Source of the DNA: Macrolepiota albuminosa
Lineage: Eukaryota; Basidiomycota; Agaricomycetes; Agaricales; Agaricaceae
DNA length: 64,000 nucleotides
Assembly: GCA_027475525.1 (NCBI GenBank)
Contig: JAMWFC010000108.1
Coordinates: 621,811-685,810, forward strand
Direction: 5' to 3'
Under the pieces are notes generated by a model, which saw only the letters and a program-made list of their open reading frames with translations, did not search any database and was not told the origin of the DNA. This document shows, in pieces, positions 10,656 through 21,794 of this stretch (position 1 is its first letter; each line of letters starts with the position of its first letter). Position numbers and translations under genes: made by a program.

Positions 10656-13600
10656 GTGTCGCCTGACTAGCACCTTCTTCTCCATGGCGCGGTGTCGATG
10701 GAGACGTCCATCGCCATTATCTATGGTCACTCGCACTGCAGGAATGGTGGTGCCATCCACCACTATCTCATTCTTCTTGAAGTTCAGCAGAACATTGTGC
10801 TTCCTCATATACGGCGTGCCTATAATCATGTCGTAACGATCAAAGTTCGCCACATCAAGGTACTCCCTCGTCCTTGATTTTGCACAGACGATACTCGCCT
10901 GCGTACCAAACTGTACCGCAGCTCGGCTGCCCACAGTACCCAATTGAAGGAGTAGTGGCTCCTTCAACTCACTGACAGAAATATCGTGCACTTGGCAAAA
11001 CTGGGGTGTCACCCCAGTAGTCGTACTACCTGAATCCCACAATGTCCACGCCTTGTGGCCATTCACCTCAACGTACGACGCCAGGCACTCCTTATTCTCG
11101 CGCTTCAACACCGGTCTCACCAGCTTCTCTGGAGCCTTGCGAAGGTGTACCTTATACACCTTAACATTGGCTGCTCCAACGGGACGGTCTAATGCGCTGA
11201 CCGGGTAGTCCGTCAGAGCTCCCATGAACTCTGAGTCTGACTCCCGGGCGTAATAATCGTTGTCGTATACGTCAACCTCCACGTATTCATCATCCGACAA
11301 CTCCTCTACCACAGAGGCGTTTTCATCCTCTGGTGCATCAGGTATGAGGTTCTCCACCTCATCGTCTTCCATATCAGGTTCATTCCTGGAGTCTATCCCT
11401 TCAGCATCCGGGATAGCAGTGTGCGCCGCCCGTACATAGGCACGTGGCTTACCCATAGGCTTTCCACCACCCACTGGGCATGCATTCGCAAAATGCCCAG
11501 GCCGACCACATTTGAAGCACTTACTCGCCACGAAAGGGCGAGCTGCTTCATACTTCGGTGGCCCATTCGGTGTCGGCAATCTAGCCTCACCAGCAGCCTG
11601 ATGCGGTCGAACACCCTCTCGGCGTGGACCTCTCTGAGCATCCTGTGCCGGTGCATCCCTACGGTCCCCCGGCCGGTCGCTCCGGAAGCGTCGGTCTTGC
11701 CGAGGTGCTGCTCTTACCACGAACCTCGGGTTCGTATTGCCCACCATCTCCTTTCGACAAGCCCAGAAGGTGCCTACCTTCCGAGGCTCGGCCTTGTTTA
11801 CCGATCGAACCTTTGAGCTATGTAGCCCAAAGTGTCGCGCTATTTTGTGGGCTTGCTCGTAGCGCAATGCATGCGCTACGAATTCCTTGACGGTATTTAC
11901 TTCAGGCGATAGTCCGTCATCACAAATGAGGGACTCTCTCATTGCGTCAGGTATCCCCCGCAGGAAGGTATCAATCATTACCCAGTTATCTGGGTAAATA
12001 GACATATTCTGTGCGTGGTCTATCAAGGTATCATAGAAACCTTGAACACCTAATCGTTCGGTGTAGGAGGTTGCAATGAACGCCTCCCGAGCATCCTGCA
12101 TGGTGGATGCACTCACGAACCGGTTATATAATTCAAGGATTACATCCTTGAACGTCCATTGCTGTCGTGCACGATTGTAGTGCAAGACATGATGACGGAA
12201 CCAGGCTTTGGCTGGTCCGTCCAGGAACTCCGGGAGCACAAACACACGTTCTCGATCCAGACGATCCCCCCCATACTGGCATGCTGCCAGATGGTTGCAC
12301 ACATCCATCGTCCAATTTTCCAAGTCGCTAAACTTGGACTCCCCTCTGTACGGTTGGATGTGTTTTGACTCCGCCTTACGCGGTTTGATACCTTCGGGCA
12401 GGCGTAATGCTATGCCTACCGCATCGTCGATTATACTACTGAGGCGCTGGTGCATATTCTCAGTATACACCTTTGTCGCCTCAGTTATTCCAGGCGTTTT
12501 ATTTCTACCTTCCGCTGGAGGTACCACGGAAAATGCACGTACAGGTCGGTGACCTGTGTAGTGCACTTTCTCTGCACCCTTCCAATGCAGGGGGCTCTCC
12601 TGTCCCCCTAGCTCTTCTATCACCTGCTTTCCAGGGCCTCGGCTCGGATCCGCCGTGGGCGGGTCCCCTCTCCTGGTGTCAGGCTGTCGTGTCCGTTGGA
12701 CATATTGCCTTCTCATCTCGTCGATGGGCGTTATCCCATCGAATACAATTCCCTGGTCGTCTATCCAGGAGTGCCCCTGGCGCTTCAGGTCTTGGTTCCG
12801 CATGCGCTGATAAGCTACTCTCTCCGCAAACTTATCAGCCAACGGCACTTGATTTGTCAGTGGAACATTCTCCACTGATTCCTGTTTTGTGTGAGGGTGC
12901 CTTGGCTCCCCCGCTTCGTGTAGGTTGCTATCTACCACAGGTATGGTAGACACCGATTCAGTTGTCGACAGAGGTCTCCTTCGCTGACCTCTGAATACAT
13001 TCTGTCTTTGTGCTGCAGCGAACCTGGCAGCGAACTGCTCGTCAGACTCTCCTGCTTGCTGGGGCGCATATATATTGCTCATTGCCTCTTCCAGATGGGG
13101 AGACAACTCTGGCTTTGCCACCGGGGGTATATTCGGGATCAAGTTTGCCCCCTCTGGAGTCGAGGCAGCTGATCCTCGATTAGCCTTGCGATACATATAT
13201 GCTTGGGCTTCCAGCTCAAGAATCTGAACGTACAATGTAATGTATTCAACAGTATTCAATTGAGGTACATTTTCACCTCTAGCCTGTATCAACCGTATGT
13301 GCTTCAGTACATACAGTCCTAGTCGAGCACGCGTGGTATCCTTTGTAATGCTAGGGTATCTCTTCCATAGCATAGCACACTGAACCTGAAGGGTGGACTC
13401 ACTCCGTCCACTCTCTTCGTCGTCAGACGTTTCATCTTCCCAATGTACTGCCGGCGTTCTTTGCTCAGGAATTGTCGTTTCCTGCGGCACTCCGGCTCCC
13501 TGCTGACGTTGCGTCATGGGAGTGGATTCAGTTGGAACTCTCCAACTGCCCGCCTCTTGCCTCGGCATCTTCCCCAGAAAGTACGACGAAGGTCTGCGAC

Positions 13601-13928
13601 CTTTGATAGGTCCCTGAGCACTACTCCTGCTCTGGGATTGCCGCCCTGACCTCCCAGTCTGCATGGAAGATTCATGATCCCTGCCGAACTGCTGTTCCAG
13701 GTCTTCCACACTTGCCCCTGGTCTCGCTGCACCGCTTGGCGCAGCTGTCGGCCGCACTTCACTCCATTGCGTCCCTCCTGGCATTCCCTGAGGCTGCCGG
13801 GAAGGCTCGGCCTCTGTATATTCTGACCCGGGACGACCCGGGTCAGTCACCACAGATTGAGGATATGCCAACGACTGGTCGATGGTCTCACCATCGCGTG
13901 TCGGTTCAGTAGATTGATTGGTCTCCAT
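10653..13928 (-). CDS. Element A gag-protease polyprotein
   Basis: 1091 codons, open throughout. The first ~450 residues are polar and low in complexity. A capsid-like region follows around residues 480-760 (WTMDVCNHLAACQYGG, FVLPEFLDGPAKAWF, FLRGIPDAMRESLI). Near residue 803 is a CCHC zinc knuckle, CFKCGRPGHFANACP, typical of nucleocapsid. An acidic linker leads to an aspartic protease with active site WDSGST near residue 963 and IIGTPYMRKHNVLL downstream. Gag forms the virus-like particle, and the protease cuts the polyprotein. The frame ends in TGA at 10655-10653, upstream of pol in the same frame. Confidence 0.92.
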   Translation of the reverse strand: METNQSTEPTRDGETIDQSLAYPQSVVTDPGRPGSEYTEAEPSRQPQGMPGGTQWSEVRPTAAPSGAARPGASVEDLEQQFGRDHESSMQTGRSGRQSQSRSSAQGPIKGRRPSSYFLGKMPRQEAGSWRVPTESTPMTQRQQGAGVPQETTIPEQRTPAVHWEDETSDDEESGRSESTLQVQCAMLWKRYPSITKDTTRARLGLYVLKHIRLIQARGENVPQLNTVEYITLYVQILELEAQAYMYRKANRGSAASTPEGANLIPNIPPVAKPELSPHLEEAMSNIYAPQQAGESDEQFAARFAAAQRQNVFRGQRRRPLSTTESVSTIPVVDSNLHEAGEPRHPHTKQESVENVPLTNQVPLADKFAERVAYQRMRNQDLKRQGHSWIDDQGIVFDGITPIDEMRRQYVQRTRQPDTRRGDPPTADPSRGPGKQVIEELGGQESPLHWKGAEKVHYTGHRPVRAFSVVPPAEGRNKTPGITEATKVYTENMHQRLSSIIDDAVGIALRLPEGIKPRKAESKHIQPYRGESKFSDLENWTMDVCNHLAACQYGGDRLDRERVFVLPEFLDGPAKAWFRHHVLHYNRARQQWTFKDVILELYNRFVSASTMQDAREAFIATSYTERLGVQGFYDTLIDHAQNMSIYPDNWVMIDTFLRGIPDAMRESLICDDGLSPEVNTVKEFVAHALRYEQAHKIARHFGLHSSKVRSVNKAEPRKVGTFWACRKEMVGNTNPRFVVRAAPRQDRRFRSDRPGDRRDAPAQDAQRGPRREGVRPHQAAGEARLPTPNGPPKYEAARPFVASKCFKCGRPGHFANACPVGGGKPMGKPRAYVRAAHTAIPDAEGIDSRNEPDMEDDEVENLIPDAPEDENASVVEELSDDEYVEVDVYDNDYYARESDSEFMGALTDYPVSALDRPVGAANVKVYKVHLRKAPEKLVRPVLKRENKECLASYVEVNGHKAWTLWDSGSTTTGVTPQFCQVHDISVSELKEPLLLQLGTVGSRAAVQFGTQASIVCAKSRTREYLDVANFDRYDMIIGTPYMRKHNVLLNFKKNEIVVDGTTIPAVRVTIDNGDGRLHRHRAMEKKVLVRRH

Positions 13929-14010
13929 CCAATCAAGTGTTGCTACGTCTCGTTTTACCCGGAAGCGTGCGTCAAAGAAGTTGATACACTGTTCGATGCA
14001 ATCACAGTCT

Positions 14011-14164
14011 AGGCTATCAGTCTAGACCCGTAGTCTTTGTCCGTAGTATCAGAATTGAACCCGAAAGGTTCAAAAAAGTGAAACAATAGGCTATCAGTCT
14101 AGACCCGTAGTCTTTGTCCGTAGTATCAGAATTGAACCCGAAAGGTTCAAAAAAGTGAAACAAT
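14011..14164. repeat. 77 bp tandem duplication 5 (leader/LTR edge of A)
   Basis: Perfect copies at 14011 and 14088. The unit includes the last nine bases of the LTR. Confidence 0.95.
14088..14155 (-). other. Leader of element A with hairpin where a tRNA primer site is expected
   Basis: Directly inside the 5' LTR the minus strand has a T run, then TTGAACC-TTTC-GGGTTCAA, a perfect 7 bp stem with a 4 nt loop. The usual TGG of a primer-binding site for a tRNA 3' end is absent. Self-priming or an unusual tRNA region are possible readings. Interpretation is complicated by the 77 bp duplication at 14011-14164. Confidence 0.4.
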
Positions 14165-14346
14165 GTCAAGAATCAGGTTAGCCTTACGGTCACACCAACA
14201 GAACCAGATCGATATTCGATTCTAGTACTACGAGTATGACAGTAAAATTGGCTGCCTTATGTAAGGCAGCCAGCATGTATGTAGAGTAATAATAATTAAC
14301 TAATATACGTGTATATTAATTAATTAACTAGGTATAATCTGTTACA
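14156..14346 (-). repeat. LTR of element A (5' LTR)
   Basis: 191 bp, TG..CA, identical to the other LTR once that copy's 77 bp duplication is discounted. Followed at 14347 by the TSD GAGCT. Confidence 0.92.
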
Positions 14347-14868
14347 GAGCTTGACCACATTGAAGACAGGGTGGAGCTGGTGCATCTCAGCTGGGAGTCA
14401 AAGTCAGTTGGCTAGCAGCTCTACCTGAGTGCCATCTTTGCCTCCTCCTGTGCCTTCTGCCTCCAGTCAACAAACTCATTGCCAGCCTCATTTTCTGACT
14501 GCTGCATGCATGGTTTAAAACTCATCTGGGGGTGCCAACCCATGTTGAGGAAGATACCTGCATGAACAAATAGACATGGTTGTTGTACTAGAACTTGGCC
14601 TCTGAGAGGAGCCCATCCCAGTCATCCTGGTGCTCATTGCAGAAGAGGTACTATTCTAGCTCCTGATTGACATGCTTGGTCTGGCTGTTGGACTGCAAGT
14701 GGTAGGCAGTAGAGGTGTGGAGCTTCATATAGAGAAGTTGGTAGAGCTCCTGGATGAATTCTGTGAGTAACTGTGGACTCTAGTTGGACACATACATGTT
14801 GGAGAGGCCATGAAACTTCCAGATGTTTTTCTGGTACAAGTTGGCAGCACCCATTGTGGTGCATGTTG
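14347..14868 (-). pseudogene. Integrase core relic of chromovirus F
   Basis: Minus-strand translation with several stops reads as a Ty3 integrase: FHGLSNMYVSN, FIQELYQLLYMKLHTSTAYH, then SQTKHVNQELE and DDWDGLL. It corresponds to the D..E part of the DDE core. It continues at 2938-2520 (chromodomain) if element A is removed, since both edges share GAGCT. RT and gag of F are not present, so F carries a large internal deletion between its 5' LTR and the integrase. Confidence 0.75.
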
Positions 14869-15240
14869 TGTGGGTTGGGAGACCCAAAAAGAACAAGTCT
14901 AGAGATTCTCTATACCAAGACTAATACTTCTGGGGTCCCATAAGCAGGGAAAACAACTGTACAGGACAACAAAACCTTAAAAACTCAATATTTGCCTAAA
15001 TAAACAATTACACAAACAAGGCAGGAAAACTCCAGCTTATGTAAGCTGTCTGTATGCAGTGTTGAAGGGGCCACACTTGTCTGGATAACTAGAGAATCAG
15101 AGCACCTCAGAGACTGAAAGTAGTACTAATAGATAGAGTTGAAAAAATAGAAGCAGTAAGGTAAAAGAATGAATAAAAGAAGAAGAAAGAAATAAGGAAT
15201 GAAAGAGGGAAGAAATAAAGAGTCCTATTAATGGGATTGC
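14869..15240 (-). repeat. Relic LTR of chromovirus F (5' LTR side)
   Basis: Shares long blocks with the reverse complement of 43050-43440: AAGAACAAGTCTAGAGATTC, CAACTGTACAGGACAACAAA, CCACACTTGTCTGG. It is diverged and the edges are approximate. Confidence 0.65.
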
Positions 15241-15507
15241 AGTAGACATGCCTGAATGTGAGCAGGTCATGTGTGGATTGTATTACAGAGGAAAATTGTG
15301 AGGCAAAAAACTATACAGTTTCTAGTTTGATATATGGATTGAGATGGAATATAATACCTCAGTTATTTTACCTATTGACTAAAGTATATACTCATTGCTG
15401 ATACCATAGCACAACCTAGCTAATTGGCCACATAGTATAATCTATAACAGGTAGATAAACTACCAATATAATATCTTTACCTATTAACTGAGTATAATCT
15501 ATAACAG
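15241..15507 (+). repeat. Probable 5' LTR remnant of Copia relic D
   Basis: The stretch ends TATAACA immediately before a half-tRNA-type primer site (GGTTATAGGCCCC at 15508), the same arrangement as in element E. No second LTR was found, so the left edge is unknown. Confidence 0.4.
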
Positions 15508-17687
15508 GTTATAGGCCCCAAAGTTGCTCAGTAAAATGTCAAACCCAACCCTATTCTTACTCCCACTGGAGGAGAAATTTGATGGATCAAACTGGACATT
15601 GTTTAAAACAACAATAACTGAAGCAGCACATGGGTGTGGGCTACTAGACTACTTGAATAGAAAAATAAAAGACCCTACATCAAAAAAAAAGGCTGGCAGA
15701 CCCTTTTCAATTATTGCAATGACATGGTGGAGAGCCCAAACCAAACTGTGAATGAGTGGCAGCAGCAGAACATGTACACTAGGATTATGATCATTTTAAA
15801 TGTTATAAACCCAATAGAAGCTGGCGTAAAACTTGATGGCACCTCTGCAGAAGCATGGATGTCCCTGACCATGCTACATGACACCAAGTCAGACTTGGGC
15901 CTACTATAGGCAGAGGAATTGAATGTCATTAAGTACTGTGATGGCATTAGCATAGAGGCCCACTTTAGAGCCCTTCACATGGCATGGTCCAAAGCAAACA
16001 ACTAGGGTGCTGGGATAGATGATTGTTGTTTCAGAGCATACATAATTAGATTCATGCCAACCTTGTGGGCACCAGTCACTGGCACACTCTATGAACTCAA
16101 AACATCAGCCAAAGTAATTGTGCAACTTATGTCTCATGCCCTGCTCCTCCATGGCCCATCAGCCATCATACCAACCAACCCTGTACAAGCACTGATGGCC
16201 CAAGCTGGGAGTAATTGTGCTGATAAGGCAGTAAAATGCGAGAACTGCTCATGCACTAGCCACACCAAGGACAAGTGCTTCAGGAAGGGCAGTGGGATGG
16301 AGGAGCAGTACCTGAAGTGGTGGTGCAAGGCAAAACCTACACCAAGCAGGACATCATCAAACACATCAGGCATCACCCCTGCCACCTCTGCACTACAGGC
16401 AAACTTGACAACCCTGGTGCTAGCTGACAACTCAGACAATCTACAATGCCTTGTCTTTGCAACCCTGATGCATTCCAAAGGAGACAATATCACAATGTAT
16501 GCAGACTTGGCTGTGAGTTGGCACTTCTTTATCAACAGAGGCAACTTTGTATTGTACCACAAACCAGATGCAGCTGATGCTGCAGGGGTCACAGCTGAGG
16601 GGCACAAATTCAAAATATTAGAATGGGGTTGGGTCTGTAAGTAGATCATGTGTAATGATAAGCTTACTGAAATAATGTTTGATGATGCCTTGCATGCCTC
16701 CAAACTTTTCCACAACCTTATATTGCTCAGATGCCTTGTGAAAAAGGGGGTGAGGGTGGATATGGAGGGTAACAGTGTGGCAATGTGTACACCTGGAGGT
16801 GAACAATATTTGTCATCAAATTTGCACACCCCTCTGCTGCCATGTCTGTGAGATCCTTGAGCCACTCTACCAATATGGAGATGTGGCACTGGTGCCTTGC
16901 TCATATTGGAGTAAGAACCATCTACAATATGTTAACTAAAGATATTGTGCTGAGACTGGCAATCATGAACATAGTGACAAGTGGGTGGTGCAAGGATTGC
17001 ATTATGGGCAAACATGCCCAGCAACCATTTGATGCAGTGATCAACTCTGAATTGGCCTCTTATGAACAAGTGGCATTTGACATATGAGGCCCAGCCTGCA
17101 TTCAGACCATGGAGGAGAAAACACTAATGCTTGTGGTGACCAATCAAGGTGGTATAGAGTGTGCTATATGGTTTCTCATGAACAAAGTGGCAGAGACAAC
17201 CATAGTGTGCCTGGAAATGTTTGATGTCAGAGCAGAAAACCAGTGTGGATGGCATATAAAATTCATCAGAATGGATAGAGGCCTGAAGTTCAAGAATGAG
17301 CTGTGGGATAGATATTGTGCATGGAGAGGGATCATATATACTACTACTGCACCTCACTCATCAGCTGCAAACAGAGTTGCCAAATCCAGGAACCACACAA
17401 TACTTGACCTCACACAAAAGATGTTAAGTGACTCACATTTCTCTGCCTACTATTGGAGCGAGGCAGCATTCTGGACCTAGTACTGAGCTCCCAGCACCTG
17501 GGCAAGACCCCTCATGAGATCAGGACTGGTTGCAAGCCTGATGTGTCATACCTGCACCCCTTTGGCTGCACAGCATATGCTAAGATACTATATGAGGAGG
17601 GCATGAGCAAACTCAATGCCTGGTCAACCAAAGTGGTACTAGTGGGGTACTTTGGCCACAGAGATTATAAGCTGCTCAATCATGCTA
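15508..17687 (+). pseudogene. Copia relic D: primer site, gag, protease, integrase
   Basis: Starts with a primer-binding site like that of Drosophila copia (GGTTATAGGCC). Gag starts near 15537 (EEKFDGSNWTLFKTTITEA). A zinc knuckle lies near 16240 (CENCSC..HTKDKC). The protease active site is decayed (MYADLAVSWHF in place of DSGAS). Integrase follows: pre-integrase WHWCLAHIGVRT, CKDCIMGKH, core IRMDRGLKFKN, and NRVAKSRNHTI where the catalytic Glu is Lys. It ends at the mariner insertion, and the coding sense resumes at 19372. There are many frameshifts and stops. Loss of conserved acidic residues shows long decay. Confidence 0.85.
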
Positions 17688-17910
17688 CAGTGGCTCAAAA
17701 AACTGTCCCAATATTTCATACTTATTGAAAGATGACATTGTCATGAAGGATGGGAAGGACCTAAAATCCTGATTAAATTATGTAGAATACTATGGCATTG
17801 GAGCTACAAAACTAATCTAGTCTCATGTAATTGAAATCAAAACTGATGGAGCAATAGCCATTTTAAAATATTCACTCATTGGGACAGTTTTTTGAGCATC
17901 TCTAATTTTT
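17688..17910 (+). repeat. Left terminal inverted repeat of T
   Basis: About 223 bp, matching the reverse complement of 19150-19371 with few differences. It contains GCTCAAAAAACTGTCCCAAT near its outer end and the inverted form of the same motif near its inner end (about 17875-17902). Confidence 0.9.
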
Positions 17911-18047
17911 CAGGTTTATCTCTATTTTACTCAGAAATAAAGAGTAAGTTGCATGTGGGAATATAAACAAAGTCATGTGACCATATTTAGATATATTTGG
18001 GAGTAGTTCAAGCTAGTTGAACCACATCTTGACCTTCAACCACCATC

Positions 18048-19144
18048 ATGAAACTTATTCCTTCTGCACAATGCTCTACTGTTGCTTCTCTTCTTGCTCA
18101 AGGGTATTCTCTGCATCAGATTGGGGCTCAAACTGGTCTAGGGAAGTCTACTATTGGGAGGATTGGTAGAGAGTTAGAGATGAACAAGGAAAACTATCCT
18201 GGGGGCCATCCTGCTAAGCTTACTCCATATGATAAACAGGCTATTGTTTGACAAATCTCAACTGAGAGACTTGATACAGCTGTCCAGGCCACCAGTTTTA
18301 TCAACAGCATTATTTCCAATTCTGTCTCTCCCCAGACTGTCCAGAATGTGTTGAAGAAGTAGGGGTATCAGTCTGCTACCAAGAGAAAAGTTCCTATGCT
18401 TAGAGCTAGACATCAACAACTATGGCTTAAATGGGCTCAGGAGCATCAGAACTGGACTATAGAGGACTGGAAAAGGGTGTTGTGGACAGATGAGACAAAG
18501 ATTAACAGGATTGGGTCAAGCATTAGAACTGGACTATAGAGGACTGGAAAAGGGTGTTGTGGACAGATGAGACAAAGATTAACAGGATTGGGTCAGATAG
18601 GAAGCAGTATGTGTGGAAGCTACAAGGAGAAGGCATTTCAGACTGAACAACTACACCTACTGTGAAGCATGGAGGAGGGAATAATCTCATGGTATGGGGT
18701 TGTATGGGTTGGAATGGGGTAGGAAAGCTTGTGGAGGTGGTGGGAATCATGAATGCAGAGCAGTACTGTGAAATTTTGGATGATGGAGCAAAGGAGAGCT
18801 TTGAGAAGTTGGAGATGGAGGAGGGTGCCTGCTACTTTCAACAGGACAATGACCCCAAACACAACTCCAAGAGGGCTGACAAGTGGTTTGAGGACAACAA
18901 CTTTGATGTCCTTTGGTGGCCAGCCCAATTCCCTGATCTCAACCCTATTGAACATCTCTGGGAGTACCTCAAGGAGCAACTTAGGCAGTATAAAACACCT
19001 CCTCATGGTGTGCATGAATTATGGGAGAGGGTTGCAAAGTAGTGGGATAAAATACCACCAGAGGTATGCCAAAGACTGATAGAAAGCATGCCTAGAAGGA
19101 TTCAAGCAGTTATCAAGGCAAATGGAGGACATACAAAGTACTAG
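18048..19144 (+). pseudogene. Tc1-type transposase, broken
   Basis: Cut-and-paste transposase with an N-terminal helix-turn-helix (SLHQIGAQTGLGKSTIGRIG) and a DDE catalytic domain: WTDETK near 18490, QQDNDPKH near 18840, DLNPIEHLWEYLK near 18940. Start ATGAAACTTATTCC at 18048, stop TAG at 19142-19144. Breaks: a TGA near 18250, a TAG near 18360, a TGA near 18642, and a 77 bp tandem duplication (18442-18595, one mismatch) that shifts the frame inside the first catalytic motif. The stop before WDKIPPEV near 19042 is a further change. All three catalytic acidic residues remain readable. Confidence 0.9.
18442..18595. repeat. 77 bp tandem duplication 6 (mariner transposase)
   Basis: Copies at 18442 and 18519 match at 76 of 77 positions (C/T at the sixth). 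Breaks the transposase frame. Confidence 0.9.
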
Positions 19145-19149
19145 ATACT

Positions 19150-19371
19150 AAAATTAGAGATGCTCAAAAAACTGTCCCAATGAGTGAATATTTTAAAATG
19201 GCTATTGCTCCATCAGTTTTAATTCCAATTACATAAGTCTAGGTTCATTTTGTAGCTATGATGCCACAGTATTTTACATGATTTAATCAGGATTTTAGGT
19301 ACTTCCCATCCTTCATGCCAATGTCATCTTTCAAAAAGTATGAAATATTGTGACAGTTTTTTGAGCCACTG
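19150..19371 (-). repeat. Right terminal inverted repeat of T
   Basis: Reverse complement of the left repeat. Followed by TA at 19372-19373, where Copia relic D resumes. Confidence 0.9.
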
Positions 19372-20110
19372 TATAGGGAGGATGTTCCAATCAAGGGACA
19401 TCATATTTGAGGAAGGCACTGCCCCTGTACTAGGCCTGACAACTGTACTGGGGACACTATAGACATGTTCAAAATCTTCAACATCTCTGATCCTGAGACA
19501 CATACAGCCCTGAGCATACCCACAGCTACTGACCAGGCCTCCATCACCAAACCAGCTGTAATCACATGTGAACCTGTCACCAAGCACATCTCTAAACTGG
19601 CCAGAGGACCATGTCAATTGATCTGATTAGCCAACAAATATGTGATGTCCATACTGCATGACGATAACCCATCTGACATGTCTGATGACCCTGAAAGCAA
19701 AGAAGAAACTTACACAAGCATGCTTGGTGCCCTGTTGATGACCACTGGCAACTCTGATGACAAGTGGGTCCTCAGATTTTACTCTGAGACCATGTGGCAG
19801 CCAGACCTGTGGAAGGGTCCCATGGACTGACCAGATGTGTGAGCACAAAGTCTGGTGCTTGATTGAAAGACCACCTGGGGCAAAGACTATGAAAAACTGG
19901 TGGACATTCACTCTGAAATACAATGCCAATGCCAATGGCAAGGTCATGGGCCACAAGGCATGCCTTGTCTTGAAGGGATTCTCACAGATCCTCAGTGTAG
20001 ACTACTTTGTGATGTACACCTCAGTCATAAAATACAAATCCCTCCAAATAAACCTTGCCATAGGTGCTGTCAAGAACTACAAGATGTGGCAGGTGGTGTA
20101 GTACTTGGGG
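19372..20110 (+). pseudogene. Copia relic D, continued: integrase end and start of RT
   Basis: Reads IGRMFQSRDIIFEEG, then HKVWCLIERPPGAKTMK, FTLKYNANANGKVMGHKA and GFSQILSVDYFVMYTSVIKY, the N-terminal Copia RT region. It ends near 20110. The catalytic RT boxes, RNase H and the 3' LTR are missing, so D is truncated. Confidence 0.85.
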
Positions 20111-21794
20111 TGCAAGTATGTATTACTATAGTTCTGGGACTTTCTTAAAGTCTTAAAAAGTTGCCTCTAATCCACACTGGTGCTTGATGATAAACTTGAA
20201 GTGTTGATGAAGGGTTACTTCTCAGAATATATATGATACTCTGAAATGTAGAGGTGTCTTAACAAACTCCAGCCTAAGTGATTCACTCCCTGGGAACCAC
20301 CAAGCCTTTGCCTATCAATTGCCTGTCTATTCTCTACTATACTTAGGCTATTTATACTATTTTTCTGGTGCACAGACCACTAGCTACACATGACTCTTTG
20401 TTGTAACCTTCCCAGCCACATTTCTCTTTTGGGATGCCTGTTTTGGTGCCACCATTCAGTTTCTTGTTCCACTACTATCACATGTACTGGGTTGCAAAGT
20501 CACAGAGAGTTGCAAAATGTGGTTTCTTATGGGATCTAGATCTCTGTATCTCTGATCCTTCTGTACTCAAGTTCAATATTACTAGTGCTCCTGGGATCTC
20601 AAAATTCTGGGTGAATTGAGTATGCCATTGTATGGCAATTGCTTGATCATTAAGTAGAATTATACATCTTTCAGGAAGACTGTTCCCAGTTCTAATATCT
20701 CTATGTTATATTGAACTCCAGATATTAACTACAGGCTGCATACACTATGAGCAAGTCTACTTCAAGTTTTTAGGTGCCTCATGCAGCTTGGAGGACTTAT
20801 AAAGGATGAATTTCTGTTTGGTGTGACAATTTGTGATATCACTCTGTAAATTGATGAGAATTAAAAGTACAATTACTTTCTGAATTGCCTTGCTCCTGGA
20901 CCACAAAGATTTGCCAAAACAGAGATTGAACCAGCATTGTGACTACACTGTGATGAAAGTTTTGCAACTCCCTGTTTTTGGCACCCTGGATATCTGGCTT
21001 CCTTCCAACAAGGCTAAACAGTATTGTACAATAAATGTATTTAACTGAGACCTAAAGTCCAATCAGAAGAAAGTTGACCAGATCTCTTCTAAGCGTTGAT
21101 TTTTCTTAAAATTTTGCAACTCCATAGTTGTGATAGTATTCATCTGGATTATTCTGATTGCCACTTCCTCATTTGCTTCTGCTCCATTTAGCACAATCCC
21201 ATTCATAGATCCTTTTTTCTCCTTTTAGTGCTTTCCTGCATTCCATGCTTTTTTCTCTTTCCTCTTTCAGTCATGTCAAATCAGGCATTGTCAGATCTGA
21301 TCTTGATCTAGATCATCACAATTTGATCCCATTTTGTCACTTCTGCCAGCTCCCATGCTTCTCCTTCCTCATAACAGTGGTTGGACTATTGTTGAGCTGA
21401 TAGTTTGAGCTGGTCCCTGCCTGTTGTTCTGTACTTCTCTGTGTATTTATTGGGATGTTTTGGAGATATATTTTAGTTGAGACTGCTACCAGGAGGCTTA
21501 TAGTTTTCAGCCTATAATTAAATGTTTATTTTGACTTCTAGTACATAGTGTGTCTCTGACTGCTGGTACAGCATTGTATCATCTCTCCCCCACCAAATAA
21601 AGACTGTTATTAGTCATTCACAGTTTCAGATTAGGTCAAGTTCCATTTCTTTGCCATCATATCAAATTTTTGTCTGGACTTCCTGTAATGTTTGGAGGTT
21701 TCTTTTGCATGTTTTTGCTGTCTTCCCTGTTGCTTCAAAGGCCATTTAAACCCTTTCCTATTGTCTCCTACATCCCTAGTTCACCATCTCCCAT
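20111..21794. other. AT-rich spacer without a recognisable gene
   Basis: Only short ORFs with no conserved motif were seen. Frequent TTTCTC/TTGCAAAG stretches are compatible with old, unrecognisable transposon DNA. I see nothing in it that I can name. Confidence 0.5.

Larger units (their letters stand above)
2939..14346 (-). mobile_element. Ty3/Gypsy chromovirus A, full length, with extra ORF3
   Basis: LTRs at 2939-3206 and 14156-14346 run TG..CA and are flanked by the 5 bp TSD GAGCT (2934-2938 and 14347-14351). They are identical except for one 77 bp tandem duplication in the left copy (268 - 77 = 191 bp), so insertion is recent or the repeat was collapsed in assembly. Order on the minus strand: LTR, leader, gag-protease (13928-10653), RT/RNase H/integrase/chromodomain (10652-6717), ORF3 (6485-3399), polypurine tract, LTR. 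It sits inside relic F. Inactivating changes seen: TGA at 8073-8075 and at 7470-7472. Confidence 0.93.
17688..19371 (+). mobile_element. Tc1/mariner element T with long terminal inverted repeats
   Basis: 1684 bp, flanked by TA (17686-17687, 19372-19373). Inverted repeats at 17688-17910 and 19150-19371 begin CAGTGGCTCAAAAAACTGTC. One decayed transposase gene sits between them. Removing the element and one TA rejoins the Copia D frame exactly (LLNHA then IGRMFQSRDIIFEEG). The transposase has stops, so T is not autonomous now. Confidence 0.95.

Noticed and set aside
12133..12949. Plus-strand ORFs opposite the gag of element A
   Set aside because: Shadow ORFs in a GC-rich coding region, with no conserved motifs of their own.
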